A DNA stretch of 64,000 bases, from positions 14,740 through 78,739 of the forward strand of contig JAYTPK010000168.1 of the NCBI GenBank assembly GCA_043747295.1, given 5' to 3'. The notes under the pieces were generated by a model that saw only the letters and a list, made by a program, of their open reading frames with translations, ran no database searches and was not told where the DNA came from. A program made the position numbers and the translations under genes. The stretch's first letter is position 1. Every line of letters begins with the position of its first letter. The DNA comes from JAAFIP01 sp043747295. Lineage in GTDB: Bacteria > Pseudomonadota > Gammaproteobacteria > Burkholderiales > Burkholderiaceae_C. Shown here one piece after another: positions 49,519 to 57,418 of the stretch.

Positions 49519-51270
49519 ATGCAGCGACACATCACAAAGACTATCCTTCAAAGCGCTGCATGCATTGCAGGCATAGGTTTGCTCGCTGCCTGTAGCTCGA
49601 TGTCCAGCAAGCAGCCTGTGGGTCAGCTCAAACCTGCCACGGGTGCCAGCTTGCAGCGCTGCGGCGAGCTGGCGGGTGGTTTTCAATTTAATCAAACCCG
49701 TATCGACACAGCGCTGCCAGTGGCTGCGGGCATGTCGTCTATGGCTAACCAACCTTTGCCAGCCCATTGCGAAGTCAAAGGCAAAATGTTTGAGCGCAAA
49801 GGCAGCGACGGGCGCGACTACGCCATTGCCTTTGAAATGCGCCTGCCCACCGCCTGGAACGGCCGCTTTTACTACCAAGGCAATGGTGGGCTAGACGGCA
49901 GCGTGCAGCCCGCGCTAGGTGCCCTAGGCGGTGGCCCGCTCACTGGCGCGCTGATGCAAGGCTTTGCAGTCATCAGCTCAGACGCTGGCCACACAGGCGC
50001 GCAAACGCCCTACTTTGGCCTAGAACCACAAGCCCGGCTGGACTACGGCTACCAGGCCGTGGGCAAGCTCACCCCCATGGCCAAGGCCATGATTGCCAGC
50101 GCCTACGGCAAACAACCCGACCGCTCCTACATTGGCGGCTGCTCTAACGGTGGCCGCCACGCCATGGTGGCCGCTGCGCGGTACAGCGACCAGTTTGACG
50201 GCTACTTGATCGGTGCGCCCGGCTACCGCTTGCCCAACTCGGCTTTAGCGCAAATTTGGGGTGCTCAGCAATGGGCCAAGCTGGCCACACCCGGTGCCAC
50301 CGTGAAGCACCCCATGATTCCCAACGCCACATTGGCTGATTTGGCCAGCGCGCTGACTGGACAAGAACGGCAAACCGTGGCCAACGCCATTCTTGATAAA
50401 TGCGATGCACTAGACAGCGTGCGAGACGGCATGGTGCAGGCCACCCAGCAATGCCAAAGCACATTTAGCCTGCAGCGCGACGTGCCCACCTGCAGCGCAG
50501 AACGCACTGGTAGCTGCCTGAGCGCTGCACAAAAAACCACTTTGGCCAGCGTAATGCAAGGCGGAAAAACCAAAGATGGTAAAACTGACCTTTACAGCAA
50601 CTTTGCCTTTGACCCAGGCATCGCTGGCAGCAACTGGGCCACTTGGAAGTTTGTCAACTCTTTAGCTCTAGACCCCTTGGCGCTAGGTGCGGTGTTCAGC
50701 GTGCCACCGGGCCGAGTAGACCCGCTAACCGATGATATCGACGCGCGCCTAGCGCTGATGCAAGCTAAAAACAGCACTTATGTGGAGTCTGGCTTTGACC
50801 ACATGATGCCGCCATGGGGCAAAGCCAATAGCATCCGTGACTTGCGCGCACGCGGCGGCAAAATGCTGATGTACCACGGTGTCAGCGACCCTATCTTCTC
50901 CGCCGAGGACACACGCCGCTTCGTGGATAACTTGCAAATGTCGCATGACAACACAGCGGCTGACCACGTACGCTATTTCCCCGTACCCGGCATGAACCAC
51001 TGCAGTGGCGGGCCAGCGGCAGACCAGTTTGACGCGCTCACGCCGCTGGTGCAGTGGGTGGAGTATGGCCAAGCCCCGCGCTCCATCATCGCCAGCGTGC
51101 GCGGCGCAGGGGTATTTGGCGGAGCAAACCCCGGCGGCGTCAATCTTGACTTACCTAAAGACTGGGCTGATAACCGCACCCGCCCCTTGTGCGCCTACCC
51201 CACAGTCGCCAAATTTCAAGGCACTGGCAGCACTGAAGACGCTAATAACTTTAAGTGCCAGCAGCCTTGA
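49519..51270 (+). CDS. Tannase / feruloyl esterase family lipoprotein
   Basis: 583 residues from ATG 49519, preceded by TTGGAGA. A lipobox GLLAAC (C25) marks it as a lipoprotein, probably outer-membrane. Alpha/beta-hydrolase of the tannase family: nucleophile S209 in GGCSNGGRHA (the family C-S-x-G-G, where the Cys pairs with a second Cys next to the catalytic His), Asp in GVSDPIFSAED, and His in PGMNHCSGGPAAD. The large lid domain spans ~230-400. It cleaves esters of ferulate or gallate outside the cytoplasm and so feeds the CoA ligase and crotonase upstream in the same cluster. A Bug receptor gene is directly before it. Confidence 0.92.
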   Translation: MQRHITKTILQSAACIAGIGLLAACSSMSSKQPVGQLKPATGASLQRCGELAGGFQFNQTRIDTALPVAAGMSSMANQPLPAHCEVKGKMFERKGSDGRDYAIAFEMRLPTAWNGRFYYQGNGGLDGSVQPALGALGGGPLTGALMQGFAVISSDAGHTGAQTPYFGLEPQARLDYGYQAVGKLTPMAKAMIASAYGKQPDRSYIGGCSNGGRHAMVAAARYSDQFDGYLIGAPGYRLPNSALAQIWGAQQWAKLATPGATVKHPMIPNATLADLASALTGQERQTVANAILDKCDALDSVRDGMVQATQQCQSTFSLQRDVPTCSAERTGSCLSAAQKTTLASVMQGGKTKDGKTDLYSNFAFDPGIAGSNWATWKFVNSLALDPLALGAVFSVPPGRVDPLTDDIDARLALMQAKNSTYVESGFDHMMPPWGKANSIRDLRARGGKMLMYHGVSDPIFSAEDTRRFVDNLQMSHDNTAADHVRYFPVPGMNHCSGGPAADQFDALTPLVQWVEYGQAPRSIIASVRGAGVFGGANPGGVNLDLPKDWADNRTRPLCAYPTVAKFQGTGSTEDANNFKCQQP

Positions 51271-51327
51271 GCTAATTTACAGCTCAGGCAGGTCAATCAA
51301 CGCAAGCTTGCTGTACATTCTGTCGAT

Positions 51328-51906
51328 ATGCCCTCAGCCCGCGCCAACACGATCAGCAAAAAAGCCCCTGCGCCCAAAGCCAGCAAAGCGGCTACGGTTC
51401 TGGACACGAGGTTTTTAGAAAGCCTGATGGGCTATAACGCCCGGCGCGCTGCCTTGACCATCATTGACATGTTCTTTCAGCGCATGGCGGTGTATGACTT
51501 GCGGCCGGTGGATTTCTCGGTTTTATCGGTAATTGCCCATAACCCCGGCGTCACCTCGCGCCAGCTGTGCCAAACGCTGGGCATTTTGCCGCCCAATTTT
51601 GTGGCCATGCTGGCCAGCTTGCAAAAGCGCGAATTAGTGCAACGCCTGCCACACCCCAGCGACAAGCGCGCTATCGCCCTGCAATTGAGCCCTACCGGCA
51701 AAGCCATGATGCGCAAAGCCGAGCAAACTGTGCAAACATCAGAGCTTGACGCTACAGCCAGTCTGAGCACCGCTGAGCGCGACACGCTTATGGCCTTACT
51801 GCAAAAAATTTATCTGCATAAATCACCCCCACCTACACCCCAAGTCCCCGCCCAATCTGCTGCACGGACAAGCCCGCGACCCAAAGCCCGGCCAACCGCG
51901 AAGTGA
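51328..51906 (+). CDS. MarR family transcriptional regulator of the ferulate cluster
   Basis: 192 residues. The winged helix (~55-120) has DFSVLSVIAHNPGVTSRQLCQTLGILPPNFVAMLASLQKRELVQRLPHPSDKRAIALQLSPTGKAMM, the MarR pattern with the DKRA wing. There is a Lys/Ala-rich leader and a Pro/Arg-rich disordered tail (~165-192). It is last in the cluster, 57 bases after the esterase gene. MarR proteins such as FerC (Sphingobium) and CouR (Rhodopseudomonas) repress hydroxycinnamate genes and respond to the CoA thioester, a reasonable model here. Confidence 0.85.
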   Translation: MPSARANTISKKAPAPKASKAATVLDTRFLESLMGYNARRAALTIIDMFFQRMAVYDLRPVDFSVLSVIAHNPGVTSRQLCQTLGILPPNFVAMLASLQKRELVQRLPHPSDKRAIALQLSPTGKAMMRKAEQTVQTSELDATASLSTAERDTLMALLQKIYLHKSPPPTPQVPAQSAARTSPRPKARPTAK

Positions 51907-52037
51907 GCTCTTTATTGCGCCTCGCTGAGCCCCTTTTTATACGCTCAATAAGCCCCAAAGCTAGGCCCTAAGCGCCCCTGCGGTGCAAAAAGTGCAGCAA
52001 AAGAACCACAAAATTAGGGTTTGCGCCTAGTTTTGTT

Positions 52038-52064
52038 GCACAAGTAGCTATGATAGTTGTAGCA
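52038..52064. repeat. Possible decayed half-copy of the dispersed repeat
   Basis: GCACAAGTAGCTATGATAGT then TGTAGCA resembles the 3' half of the family (AAGCAGCTATGAAATT, GATAGCAC). The 5' half with TAGTCCAAG is missing. It lies in a 254-bp gap that shows little else besides an AT-rich region ahead of the HxlR-like gene. Confidence 0.35.
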
Positions 52065-52160
52065 TTTTTTGAAAAATGCGTTATATTTCAATCAGTTCGA
52101 GCCAAAAGCTCTTATTTCACATTACCCGCCAAAACAACTTATTCTTAGGAGAAGCCTCTC

Positions 52161-52472
52161 ATGAGCGCCAAGGACAATGCTGCTGTAAACCAACTGTTCG
52201 ACTTGCTTGAGTCGCGCTTCGCCATCCGTGTTTTGTGGGCGCTCAAAGACGGCCACCCGCAAACCTTTCGCCTGCTACAAGATAGCGTTGGCGGCATAAC
52301 ACCTAACACCTTGAACACCCGTTTAAAAGAAATGCGCGCTGCCGGTTTGATCACCCACGGTGACAACGGCTACGGCGTTACCAGCAGCGGCGCTGACCTG
52401 CTGCGCCGTATGAACGAGATGAGCGCCTTTGCCACTAAGTGGACCAGCGCCCTCAAAGCCAAGAAGAAGTAA
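52161..52472 (+). CDS. Winged-helix transcriptional regulator (HxlR-like)
   Basis: 103 residues. FDLLESRFAIRVLWALKDGHPQTFRLLQDSVGGITPNTLNTRLKEMRAAGLITH is the HxlR-type winged helix: H1, recognition helix around TLNTRLKEM, and wing GDNGYGVTSSG. The usual N-terminal Cys of redox-sensing HxlR members (HypR/QorR) is absent; no cysteine occurs at all, so any ligand is unknown. TAGGAGAA precedes ATG 52161. A rho-independent terminator follows at once. It is a monocistronic gene, highly basic at its C-terminus (KAKKK). Confidence 0.8.
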   Translation: MSAKDNAAVNQLFDLLESRFAIRVLWALKDGHPQTFRLLQDSVGGITPNTLNTRLKEMRAAGLITHGDNGYGVTSSGADLLRRMNEMSAFATKWTSALKAKKK

Positions 52473-52502
52473 GCTTCAAGGTTAGAATTACCTTTCGCCA
52501 CT

Positions 52503-52529
52503 AAAGCAGCCGCTGAGGTTGCTTTTTTT
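52503..52529 (+). terminator. Rho-independent terminator of the HxlR-like gene
   Basis: AGCAGCC pairs with GGTTGCT (one G-U) across a 5-base loop, followed by seven T. Confidence 0.85.
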
Positions 52530-52533
52530 ATGC

Positions 52534-52600
52534 TTTTTCCAATCGAATAGCCTTGCAGTCCAAGTATTCATTACTTAAGCAGCTATCAAATTTATAGTAA
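52534..52600 (+). repeat. Dispersed repeat, copy 11 (intergenic, upstream of the FKBP gene)
   Basis: Flank TTTTTCCAATCGAATAGCC, core TTGCAGTCCAAGTATTCATT, ACTTAAGCAGCTATC and AAATTTATAG. It lies between the preceding terminator and the FKBP start, so it probably contains or abuts the FKBP promoter. Confidence 0.88.
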
Positions 52601-52623
52601 ATTAACTTTAGAAAGACTCTGCC

Positions 52624-52983
52624 ATGTCCTCAATTACCACACCAAGCGGCTTGGAGTACACCGACACCCAAGTAGGCACCGGTGCCGCAGCTGTAGCGGG
52701 CCAACAAGTTAGCGTGCATTACACCGGCTGGTTGTTCAACGACGGCGTGCAAGGTGCTAAGTTTGACTCTAGCAAAGACCGTGGCCAACCGTTTGAGTTT
52801 GACTTGGGCGCAGGCATGGTCATCAAAGGCTGGGACGAAGGCGTAGCGGGCATGCAAGTAGGCGGTGCGCGTACCCTGGTCATCCCGGCAGCCCTCGGGT
52901 ACGGCGCACGCGGTGCGGGCGGCGTGATCCCGCCTAACGCAACGCTGAAGTTTGATGTCGAGCTGTTAGGCCTGCGCGGCTAA
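52624..52983 (+). CDS. FKBP-type peptidyl-prolyl cis-trans isomerase
   Basis: 119 residues, a lone FKBP domain without signal peptide, so cytoplasmic. The active-site aromatic and Asp residues are present: VHYTGWLFN (Y, W), AKFDSSKDRGQPFEFDLGAGMVIKGWDEGVAGMQVGG (D, F, W) and IPAALGYGARGAGGVIPPNATLKFDVELL (Y, F). It speeds prolyl isomerisation. It has its own terminator, so it is monocistronic. Short forms like this are common in Comamonadaceae. Confidence 0.95.
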   Translation: MSSITTPSGLEYTDTQVGTGAAAVAGQQVSVHYTGWLFNDGVQGAKFDSSKDRGQPFEFDLGAGMVIKGWDEGVAGMQVGGARTLVIPAALGYGARGAGGVIPPNATLKFDVELLGLRG

Positions 52984-53007
52984 TCTGGCAGCCCTTCATC
53001 GCAACCT

Positions 53008-53034
53008 AAGGCGCACCCGTTGCGCCTTTTTTAA
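53008..53034 (+). terminator. Rho-independent terminator of the FKBP gene
   Basis: AAGGCGCA pairs with TGCGCCTT over a 5-base loop (CCCGT); a T tract begins in the stem and continues for four more T. Confidence 0.88.
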
Positions 53035-53046
53035 TTCCAACTGCCC

Positions 53047-54210
53047 ATGAACTCTGCCGCACTATCGCTGCGCACTGCGCTGATTTTTGCCACCGCCATT
53101 GCCGTAGTCAATGGCTTTGGCCGCTTTGCCTATGCGCTGCTGCTGCCGGTGATGCGGCAAGATTTGAGCTGGGACTACGCGCTGTCGGGCTGGCTTAACA
53201 CTGCCAACTCGCTGGGCTACGGCCTAGGGGCGTTGGCTGGCATGTGGCTGCTGTCGCGCTTTCGGCCAGCCACGTTGTTTGTCTGGGGTTTAGTGATTTG
53301 CGTACTTACGCTGCTAATGTGTGGCCTAACGCGAGAGCTCAGCTTGATGATGGTGTGGCGTTTTGCCAGCGGCGTGGGATCAGCCTGGGTGTTTGCCTGC
53401 GGCGGTGCGCTGGTGGCGGCCCACTACAGCCAAGACGGCGTCAAATCTGCCGCTGCCATTGCCATTTATTACGCCGGGGGTGGTTTGGGCATTGCTTTGT
53501 CGGGCCTGCTGCTCTGGCCTGTGTTGGGCTTGCAATGGAGCTGGGCATCGGGCTGGGTCGTTTTAGGCTTGGCAGGATTGGCCTTATCTTTGTGGCCCAG
53601 CAAATTGGCATTGCGCATTGGCGGTAGTACCAGCAGCGTGACTGGCGAGAACCTGCGCTGGCAGCATTACACGCCTATTTTGACGGCCTACTTTTTGTTT
53701 GGAGTGGGCTATATCGTCTACATGACTTTTGTTGTCGCCTGGTTGCGTGACATGCAGCTGGGAGCAGACGCAACCACGGCGGTATGGCTGGTCATGGGTT
53801 TAGCAGCCATCGCCTCGGGCTGGGTCTGGCGCGGCGTGATGACGCGCTGGTGGCCGATTCACACCTTTGCAGCGGCCTGCCTGTGCACTGCTGCTGGCAC
53901 GGCACTGCCTATTGCGTCTAATAGCGTGTGGGTGTTGTTGGTGTCTGCCCTGCTGGTGGGTGGTTCGTTTTTTATGGTGCCGGGCGCCATGTTGGCCCTA
54001 GCCCGCAGCACACTGCCACCCAGTTTGTGGGCCAAAACCATGAATCTTTTTACATTTATCTTTGCGATTGGCCAAGGTGTAGGGCCTGTAGCAGCAGGCT
54101 GGATAGCCGACCATTACAGCCTGAACGCAGCTATGGCAGCAGGTGCAGCCACCTTGGTGCTAGCCGCTGGCCTGGCTCTAGTGCAAAAAAGAGGCTCTGG
54201 CGCTTTATAA
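53047..54210 (+). CDS. MFS transporter of the YbfB/YjiJ family
   Basis: 387 residues with about 12 hydrophobic helices. The N-terminal VVNGFGRFAYALLLPVMRQDL (~20-40) is the YbfB/YjiJ motif (F-G-R-F-x-Y-x-L-x-L-P-x-M). Repeated GXGXGXX-type loops include SLGYGLGALAGMWLL and IAIYYAGGGLGIALSGL. It is a polytopic inner-membrane exporter or importer with unknown substrate. It stands alone between the FKBP and grpE genes, and there is no regulator beside it. Confidence 0.85.
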   Translation: MNSAALSLRTALIFATAIAVVNGFGRFAYALLLPVMRQDLSWDYALSGWLNTANSLGYGLGALAGMWLLSRFRPATLFVWGLVICVLTLLMCGLTRELSLMMVWRFASGVGSAWVFACGGALVAAHYSQDGVKSAAAIAIYYAGGGLGIALSGLLLWPVLGLQWSWASGWVVLGLAGLALSLWPSKLALRIGGSTSSVTGENLRWQHYTPILTAYFLFGVGYIVYMTFVVAWLRDMQLGADATTAVWLVMGLAAIASGWVWRGVMTRWWPIHTFAAACLCTAAGTALPIASNSVWVLLVSALLVGGSFFMVPGAMLALARSTLPPSLWAKTMNLFTFIFAIGQGVGPVAAGWIADHYSLNAAMAAGAATLVLAAGLALVQKRGSGAL

Positions 54211-54212
54211 TC

Positions 54213-54240
54213 CTGCTCAAACAGCTACGGTTTTGCTAGC
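54213..54240. repeat. Possible decayed half-copy of the dispersed repeat
   Basis: CTGCTCAAACAGCTACGG is close to the TGCTCGAACAGCTATT segment of copy 8, then continues GTTTTGCTAGC. The other half is not recognisable. It sits 3 bases after the MFS stop. Confidence 0.35.
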
Positions 54241-54283
54241 GGTCCATGTACCGCAATTTTTGCACTTTTGGGCTGTTTAACCC

Positions 54284-54311
54284 CTTGAAACCCCCAAAAA
54301 CGCACTCATTT
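54284..54311 (+). promoter_or_regulatory. Candidate heat-shock (sigma-32) promoter of grpE
   Basis: CTTGAAA (54284-54290) matches the sigma-32 -35 element exactly. Thirteen bases later ACTCATTT resembles the -10 CCCCATNT. The grpE start is 52 bases downstream. Confidence 0.55.
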
Positions 54312-54362
54312 GTGCGGCAAGTTAATCTTTTAGCCTTAAATTTTTGCTACTAATTCCCGAAC

Positions 54363-55085
54363 ATGTCAGATCAACCCAAACCCGATACCAACGCTAATTT
54401 AGGCGCTGATAATGCCGCGGCAAGCGCCGCCAAGGAAGCCGCCGACTTAGTGGGCCAAGACCTGGCCGCACATGCCAGAGACTTGGCCGCGCGCGCTAAT
54501 GACTTGGCCGCGCGTGGTAATGACTTGGCTGCGCGTGCCAAGGCCGCTGGCGTGCCCGCTGATGCCTCACCTGAAGAAATCGAAGCCGCCCTGGCGGCCA
54601 ACGAGTCTGAGGCCGTTGATGAGCTGACCGTGGCGCTGGCCGAGGTAGCCACCCTCAAAGCCAAAGCGGCCGACCTGCAAGACCAATACATGCGCGGCCA
54701 AGCCGAAGTACAAAACGCCCGCCGCCGTGCTGAAGACGAAGTGTCTAAAGCCCGCAAATTCGGCGTAGAAAGCTTTGCCGAAAGCCTGCTGCCAGTAGCT
54801 GATTCATTGATCGCAGGTCTGGCCATCAAAGATGCCACGATTGAGCAAATTCGCGAGGGCGCCGAGGCTACCTTGCGCCAGCTCACCAGCGCGCTAGAGC
54901 GCAACAAAGTCATGACGATTGACCCACCGGCTGGCGAGAAATTTGATGCCCACAAACACCAAGCCATCAGCATGGTGCCTTCTGAGCAAGAAGCCAACAC
55001 CGTGGTGAGCGTGCTGCAAAAGGGCTACACCATAGCGGACCGCGTTCTGCGGCCTGCTTTGGTTACCGTTGCAGCGGCTAAGTAA
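54363..55085 (+). CDS. grpE: Nucleotide exchange factor GrpE with repeated N-terminal heptads
   Basis: 240 residues, longer than the ~195 of E. coli because of the first ~90 residues. Within residues 36-60 stands a fourfold heptad repeat (DLAAHAR, DLAARAN, DLAARGN, DLAARAK) from 21-base DNA repeats at about 54465-54546, which should form a coiled coil. The GrpE core has LKAKAADLQDQYMRGQAEVQNARRRAEDEVSKARKF (long helix, ~97-135) and the C-terminal beta domain (NKVMTIDPPAGEKFDAHKHQAISMVPSEQEANTV, GYTIADRVLRPALVTV). It releases ADP from DnaK. First gene of grpE-dnaK-dnaJ, behind a candidate sigma-32 promoter. Confidence 0.96.
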   Translation: MSDQPKPDTNANLGADNAAASAAKEAADLVGQDLAAHARDLAARANDLAARGNDLAARAKAAGVPADASPEEIEAALAANESEAVDELTVALAEVATLKAKAADLQDQYMRGQAEVQNARRRAEDEVSKARKFGVESFAESLLPVADSLIAGLAIKDATIEQIREGAEATLRQLTSALERNKVMTIDPPAGEKFDAHKHQAISMVPSEQEANTVVSVLQKGYTIADRVLRPALVTVAAAK

Positions 55086-55090
55086 TTTTT

Positions 55091-55306
55091 AAAGGTTTTT
55101 AAGACATTTTTTGAACGCAGAGGGCGCAAAGGTTGCGCAAAGAGCGCAGAAGAAGACAAAGAAAATACAAAAAAAGAAAACCAAAAAGTACAAACTTATT
55201 CAATTAAATTTACTAAATTTTCTCTTTTTTGTATTCTTTTTCTCCCTCTTTTCTGCGTTCTCTGCGCAACCTTCGCGACCTCTGCGTTCAAAAACTCTTA
55301 AAACCC
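55091..55306. repeat. Palindromic element of about 215 bp between grpE and dnaK
   Basis: Imperfect inverted arms of about 85-90 bp. The left arm holds TTTTGAACGCAGAGGGCGCA followed by AAGGTTGCGCAAAGAGCGCA; the right arm reads the same on the other strand (TTTTGAACGCAGAGGTCGCG followed by AAGGTTGCGCAGAGAACGCA). The centre is AT-rich. It looks like a nonautonomous mobile palindrome (MITE-like); its transcript would fold into a large hairpin in front of dnaK. A related half-copy is at 46425-46474. Confidence 0.8.
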
Positions 55307-55365
55307 CTTGCAATCCACCATCTCATCCACAAATACATACCATTCAAAATTTAGGAGTAAAAATC

Positions 55366-57327
55366 ATGGGCAAAATCATTGGCATCGACCTAGGCACCAC
55401 CAACAGTTGCGTTTCCATCATGGAAGGCAACGTCACCAAAGTCATTGAGAACTCAGAGGGCGCACGCACTACGCCGTCTATCGTGGCTTACCAAGAGGAC
55501 GGTGAAGTGCTAGTGGGCGCGTCGGCCAAGCGCCAAGCGGTGACTAACCCCAAGAACACGCTGTACGCGATCAAGCGTTTAATCGGCCGCAAATTCACCG
55601 AAAAAGAAGTCCAAAAAGACATCGGCCTAATGCCCTACAGCATAGTCGCTGCCGACAACGGCGACGCATGGGTAGAAGTGCGCGGCAAGAAAATGTCGGC
55701 CCAGCAGGTGTCAGCTGATATCTTGCGCAAGATGAAGAAAACCGCCGAAGACTATCTAGGCGAGACCGTCACCGAGGCCGTGATTACCGTGCCCGCGTAC
55801 TTTAACGACGCGCAGCGCCAAGCCACCAAAGACGCGGGCCGCATTGCGGGCCTGGACGTAAAGCGCATCATTAACGAGCCTACTGCAGCCGCATTGGCTT
55901 TTGGCTTGGACAAAAACGAAAAAGGCGATCGCAAAATTGCCGTGTATGACTTGGGTGGCGGTACGTTTGACGTGTCAATCATCGAGATTGCTGATGTCGA
56001 CGGCGAAAAGCAGTTTGAAGTGTTATCCACCAACGGTGACACCTTTCTGGGCGGCGAAGATTTTGACCAGCGCGTCATCGAGTTCATCATCGCTGAGTTC
56101 AAAAAAGAGCAAGGCGTTGATTTGGGCAAAGACGTGCTGGCCTTGCAGCGCCTGAAAGAAGCCGCAGAAAAAGCCAAAATCGAGCTGTCCAGCAGCGTGT
56201 CTACTGACATCAACCTGCCCTACATCACAGCCGATGCGTCTGGCCCTAAACACCTGAGCATCAAAATGACCCGCGCCAAGCTGGAAAGTCTGGTCGAAGA
56301 ACTGATTGAGCGCACCATTGCACCGTGCCGCACCGCCATTAAAGACGCTGGCGTGGCTGTGGGCGATATTCACGACGTGATTTTGGTGGGCGGTATGACC
56401 CGCATGCCTAAAGTGCAAGAAAAGGTCAAAGAGTTCTTTGGCAAAGAAGCTCGCAAAGACGTGAACCCGGACGAAGCTGTGGCCGTAGGCGCTGCGATTC
56501 AAGGCCAGGTTTTGAGCGGCGACCGCAAAGACGTGCTGCTGCTCGACGTCACGCCACTGTCACTGGGTATCGAAACCCTGGGCGGCGTGATGACCAAGAT
56601 GATCACCAAGAACACCACTATTCCAACGAAGTTTGCACAAACCTTCTCGACTGCTGACGACAACCAGCCCGCAGTAACCATTAAGGTATACCAAGGCGAG
56701 CGCGAGATGGCCAGCGGCAACAAGTCACTCGGTGAGTTCAACCTAGAAGGCATCCCGCCATCAGCGCGCGGCACGCCACAGATTGAAGTGTCGTTTGACA
56801 TTGACGCCAACGGCATTTTGCACGTGGGTGCCAAAGACAAAGGCACTGGCAAAGAAAACAAAATCACCATCAAAGCCAACTCTGGTTTGTCTGAAGAAGA
56901 AATTCAAAAGATGGTGAAAGACGCTGAGCTGAACGCTGCCGACGACAAGAAAAAACTCGAACTCATCCAAGCGCGCAACACAGCCGATGCACTGGTGCAC
57001 AGCACCAAAAAAAGCATGACTGAGTATGCTGACAAGCTGGAACCCGCCGAGAAAGAAAAAATCGAAGCTGGCCTAAAAGACTTGGAAGAAGCCATCAAAG
57101 GCGAAGACAAAGACGCCATCACGCAAAAGCAAGCCGCGCTGGAAATTTCAGCCCAAAAACTGGGCGAGAAAATGTACGCCGACATGCAAGCCCAGCAAGC
57201 CGCTAATGCAGCCGCCACGGGTGCAGCAGGCGCGGATGCCGGTGCTGACGCAGAAGCAGCGGCTAAAGCCAAAGCCAAAGACGACAACGTGGTGGACGCT
57301 GAAGTTAAGGAAGTTAAAAAGGGCTAA
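55366..57327 (+). CDS. dnaK: Chaperone DnaK (Hsp70)
   Basis: 653 residues from ATG 55366, with TTAGGAG 9 bases upstream. An in-frame ORF extends further upstream through the palindromic element, but its sequence is Lys/Phe-rich and not part of the protein. MGKIIGIDLGTTNSCVSIMEG begins the ATPase domain; VYDLGGGTFDVSIIEI and VGGMTRMPKVQEKV are its signatures. LLLDVTPLSLGIETLGGVMTKMI starts the substrate-binding domain. The helical lid and an Ala/Asp-rich tail end in NVVDAEVKEV. ATP-driven folding of proteins with DnaJ and GrpE. The 280-bp gap to grpE is filled mostly by the palindrome. Confidence 0.98.
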   Translation: MGKIIGIDLGTTNSCVSIMEGNVTKVIENSEGARTTPSIVAYQEDGEVLVGASAKRQAVTNPKNTLYAIKRLIGRKFTEKEVQKDIGLMPYSIVAADNGDAWVEVRGKKMSAQQVSADILRKMKKTAEDYLGETVTEAVITVPAYFNDAQRQATKDAGRIAGLDVKRIINEPTAAALAFGLDKNEKGDRKIAVYDLGGGTFDVSIIEIADVDGEKQFEVLSTNGDTFLGGEDFDQRVIEFIIAEFKKEQGVDLGKDVLALQRLKEAAEKAKIELSSSVSTDINLPYITADASGPKHLSIKMTRAKLESLVEELIERTIAPCRTAIKDAGVAVGDIHDVILVGGMTRMPKVQEKVKEFFGKEARKDVNPDEAVAVGAAIQGQVLSGDRKDVLLLDVTPLSLGIETLGGVMTKMITKNTTIPTKFAQTFSTADDNQPAVTIKVYQGEREMASGNKSLGEFNLEGIPPSARGTPQIEVSFDIDANGILHVGAKDKGTGKENKITIKANSGLSEEEIQKMVKDAELNAADDKKKLELIQARNTADALVHSTKKSMTEYADKLEPAEKEKIEAGLKDLEEAIKGEDKDAITQKQAALEISAQKLGEKMYADMQAQQAANAAATGAAGADAGADAEAAAKAKAKDDNVVDAEVKEVKKG

Positions 57328-57418
57328 GCCTTTCACCACCCAAACCAATCACGCGCCGCGCATGACTGATCACACCAGATCATCATCGCGGCGTTTGTGC
57401 TAACTGAATATTGATAAA

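Noticed and set aside
54371..55000. Long minus-strand frame inside grpE
   Set aside because: Antisense shadow of the Ala/Leu/Arg-rich grpE heptads.
55111..55365. In-frame upstream extension of dnaK
   Set aside because: It encodes a Lys/Phe-rich stretch from the palindromic element; the RBS-supported ATG at 55366 begins the normal DnaK sequence.
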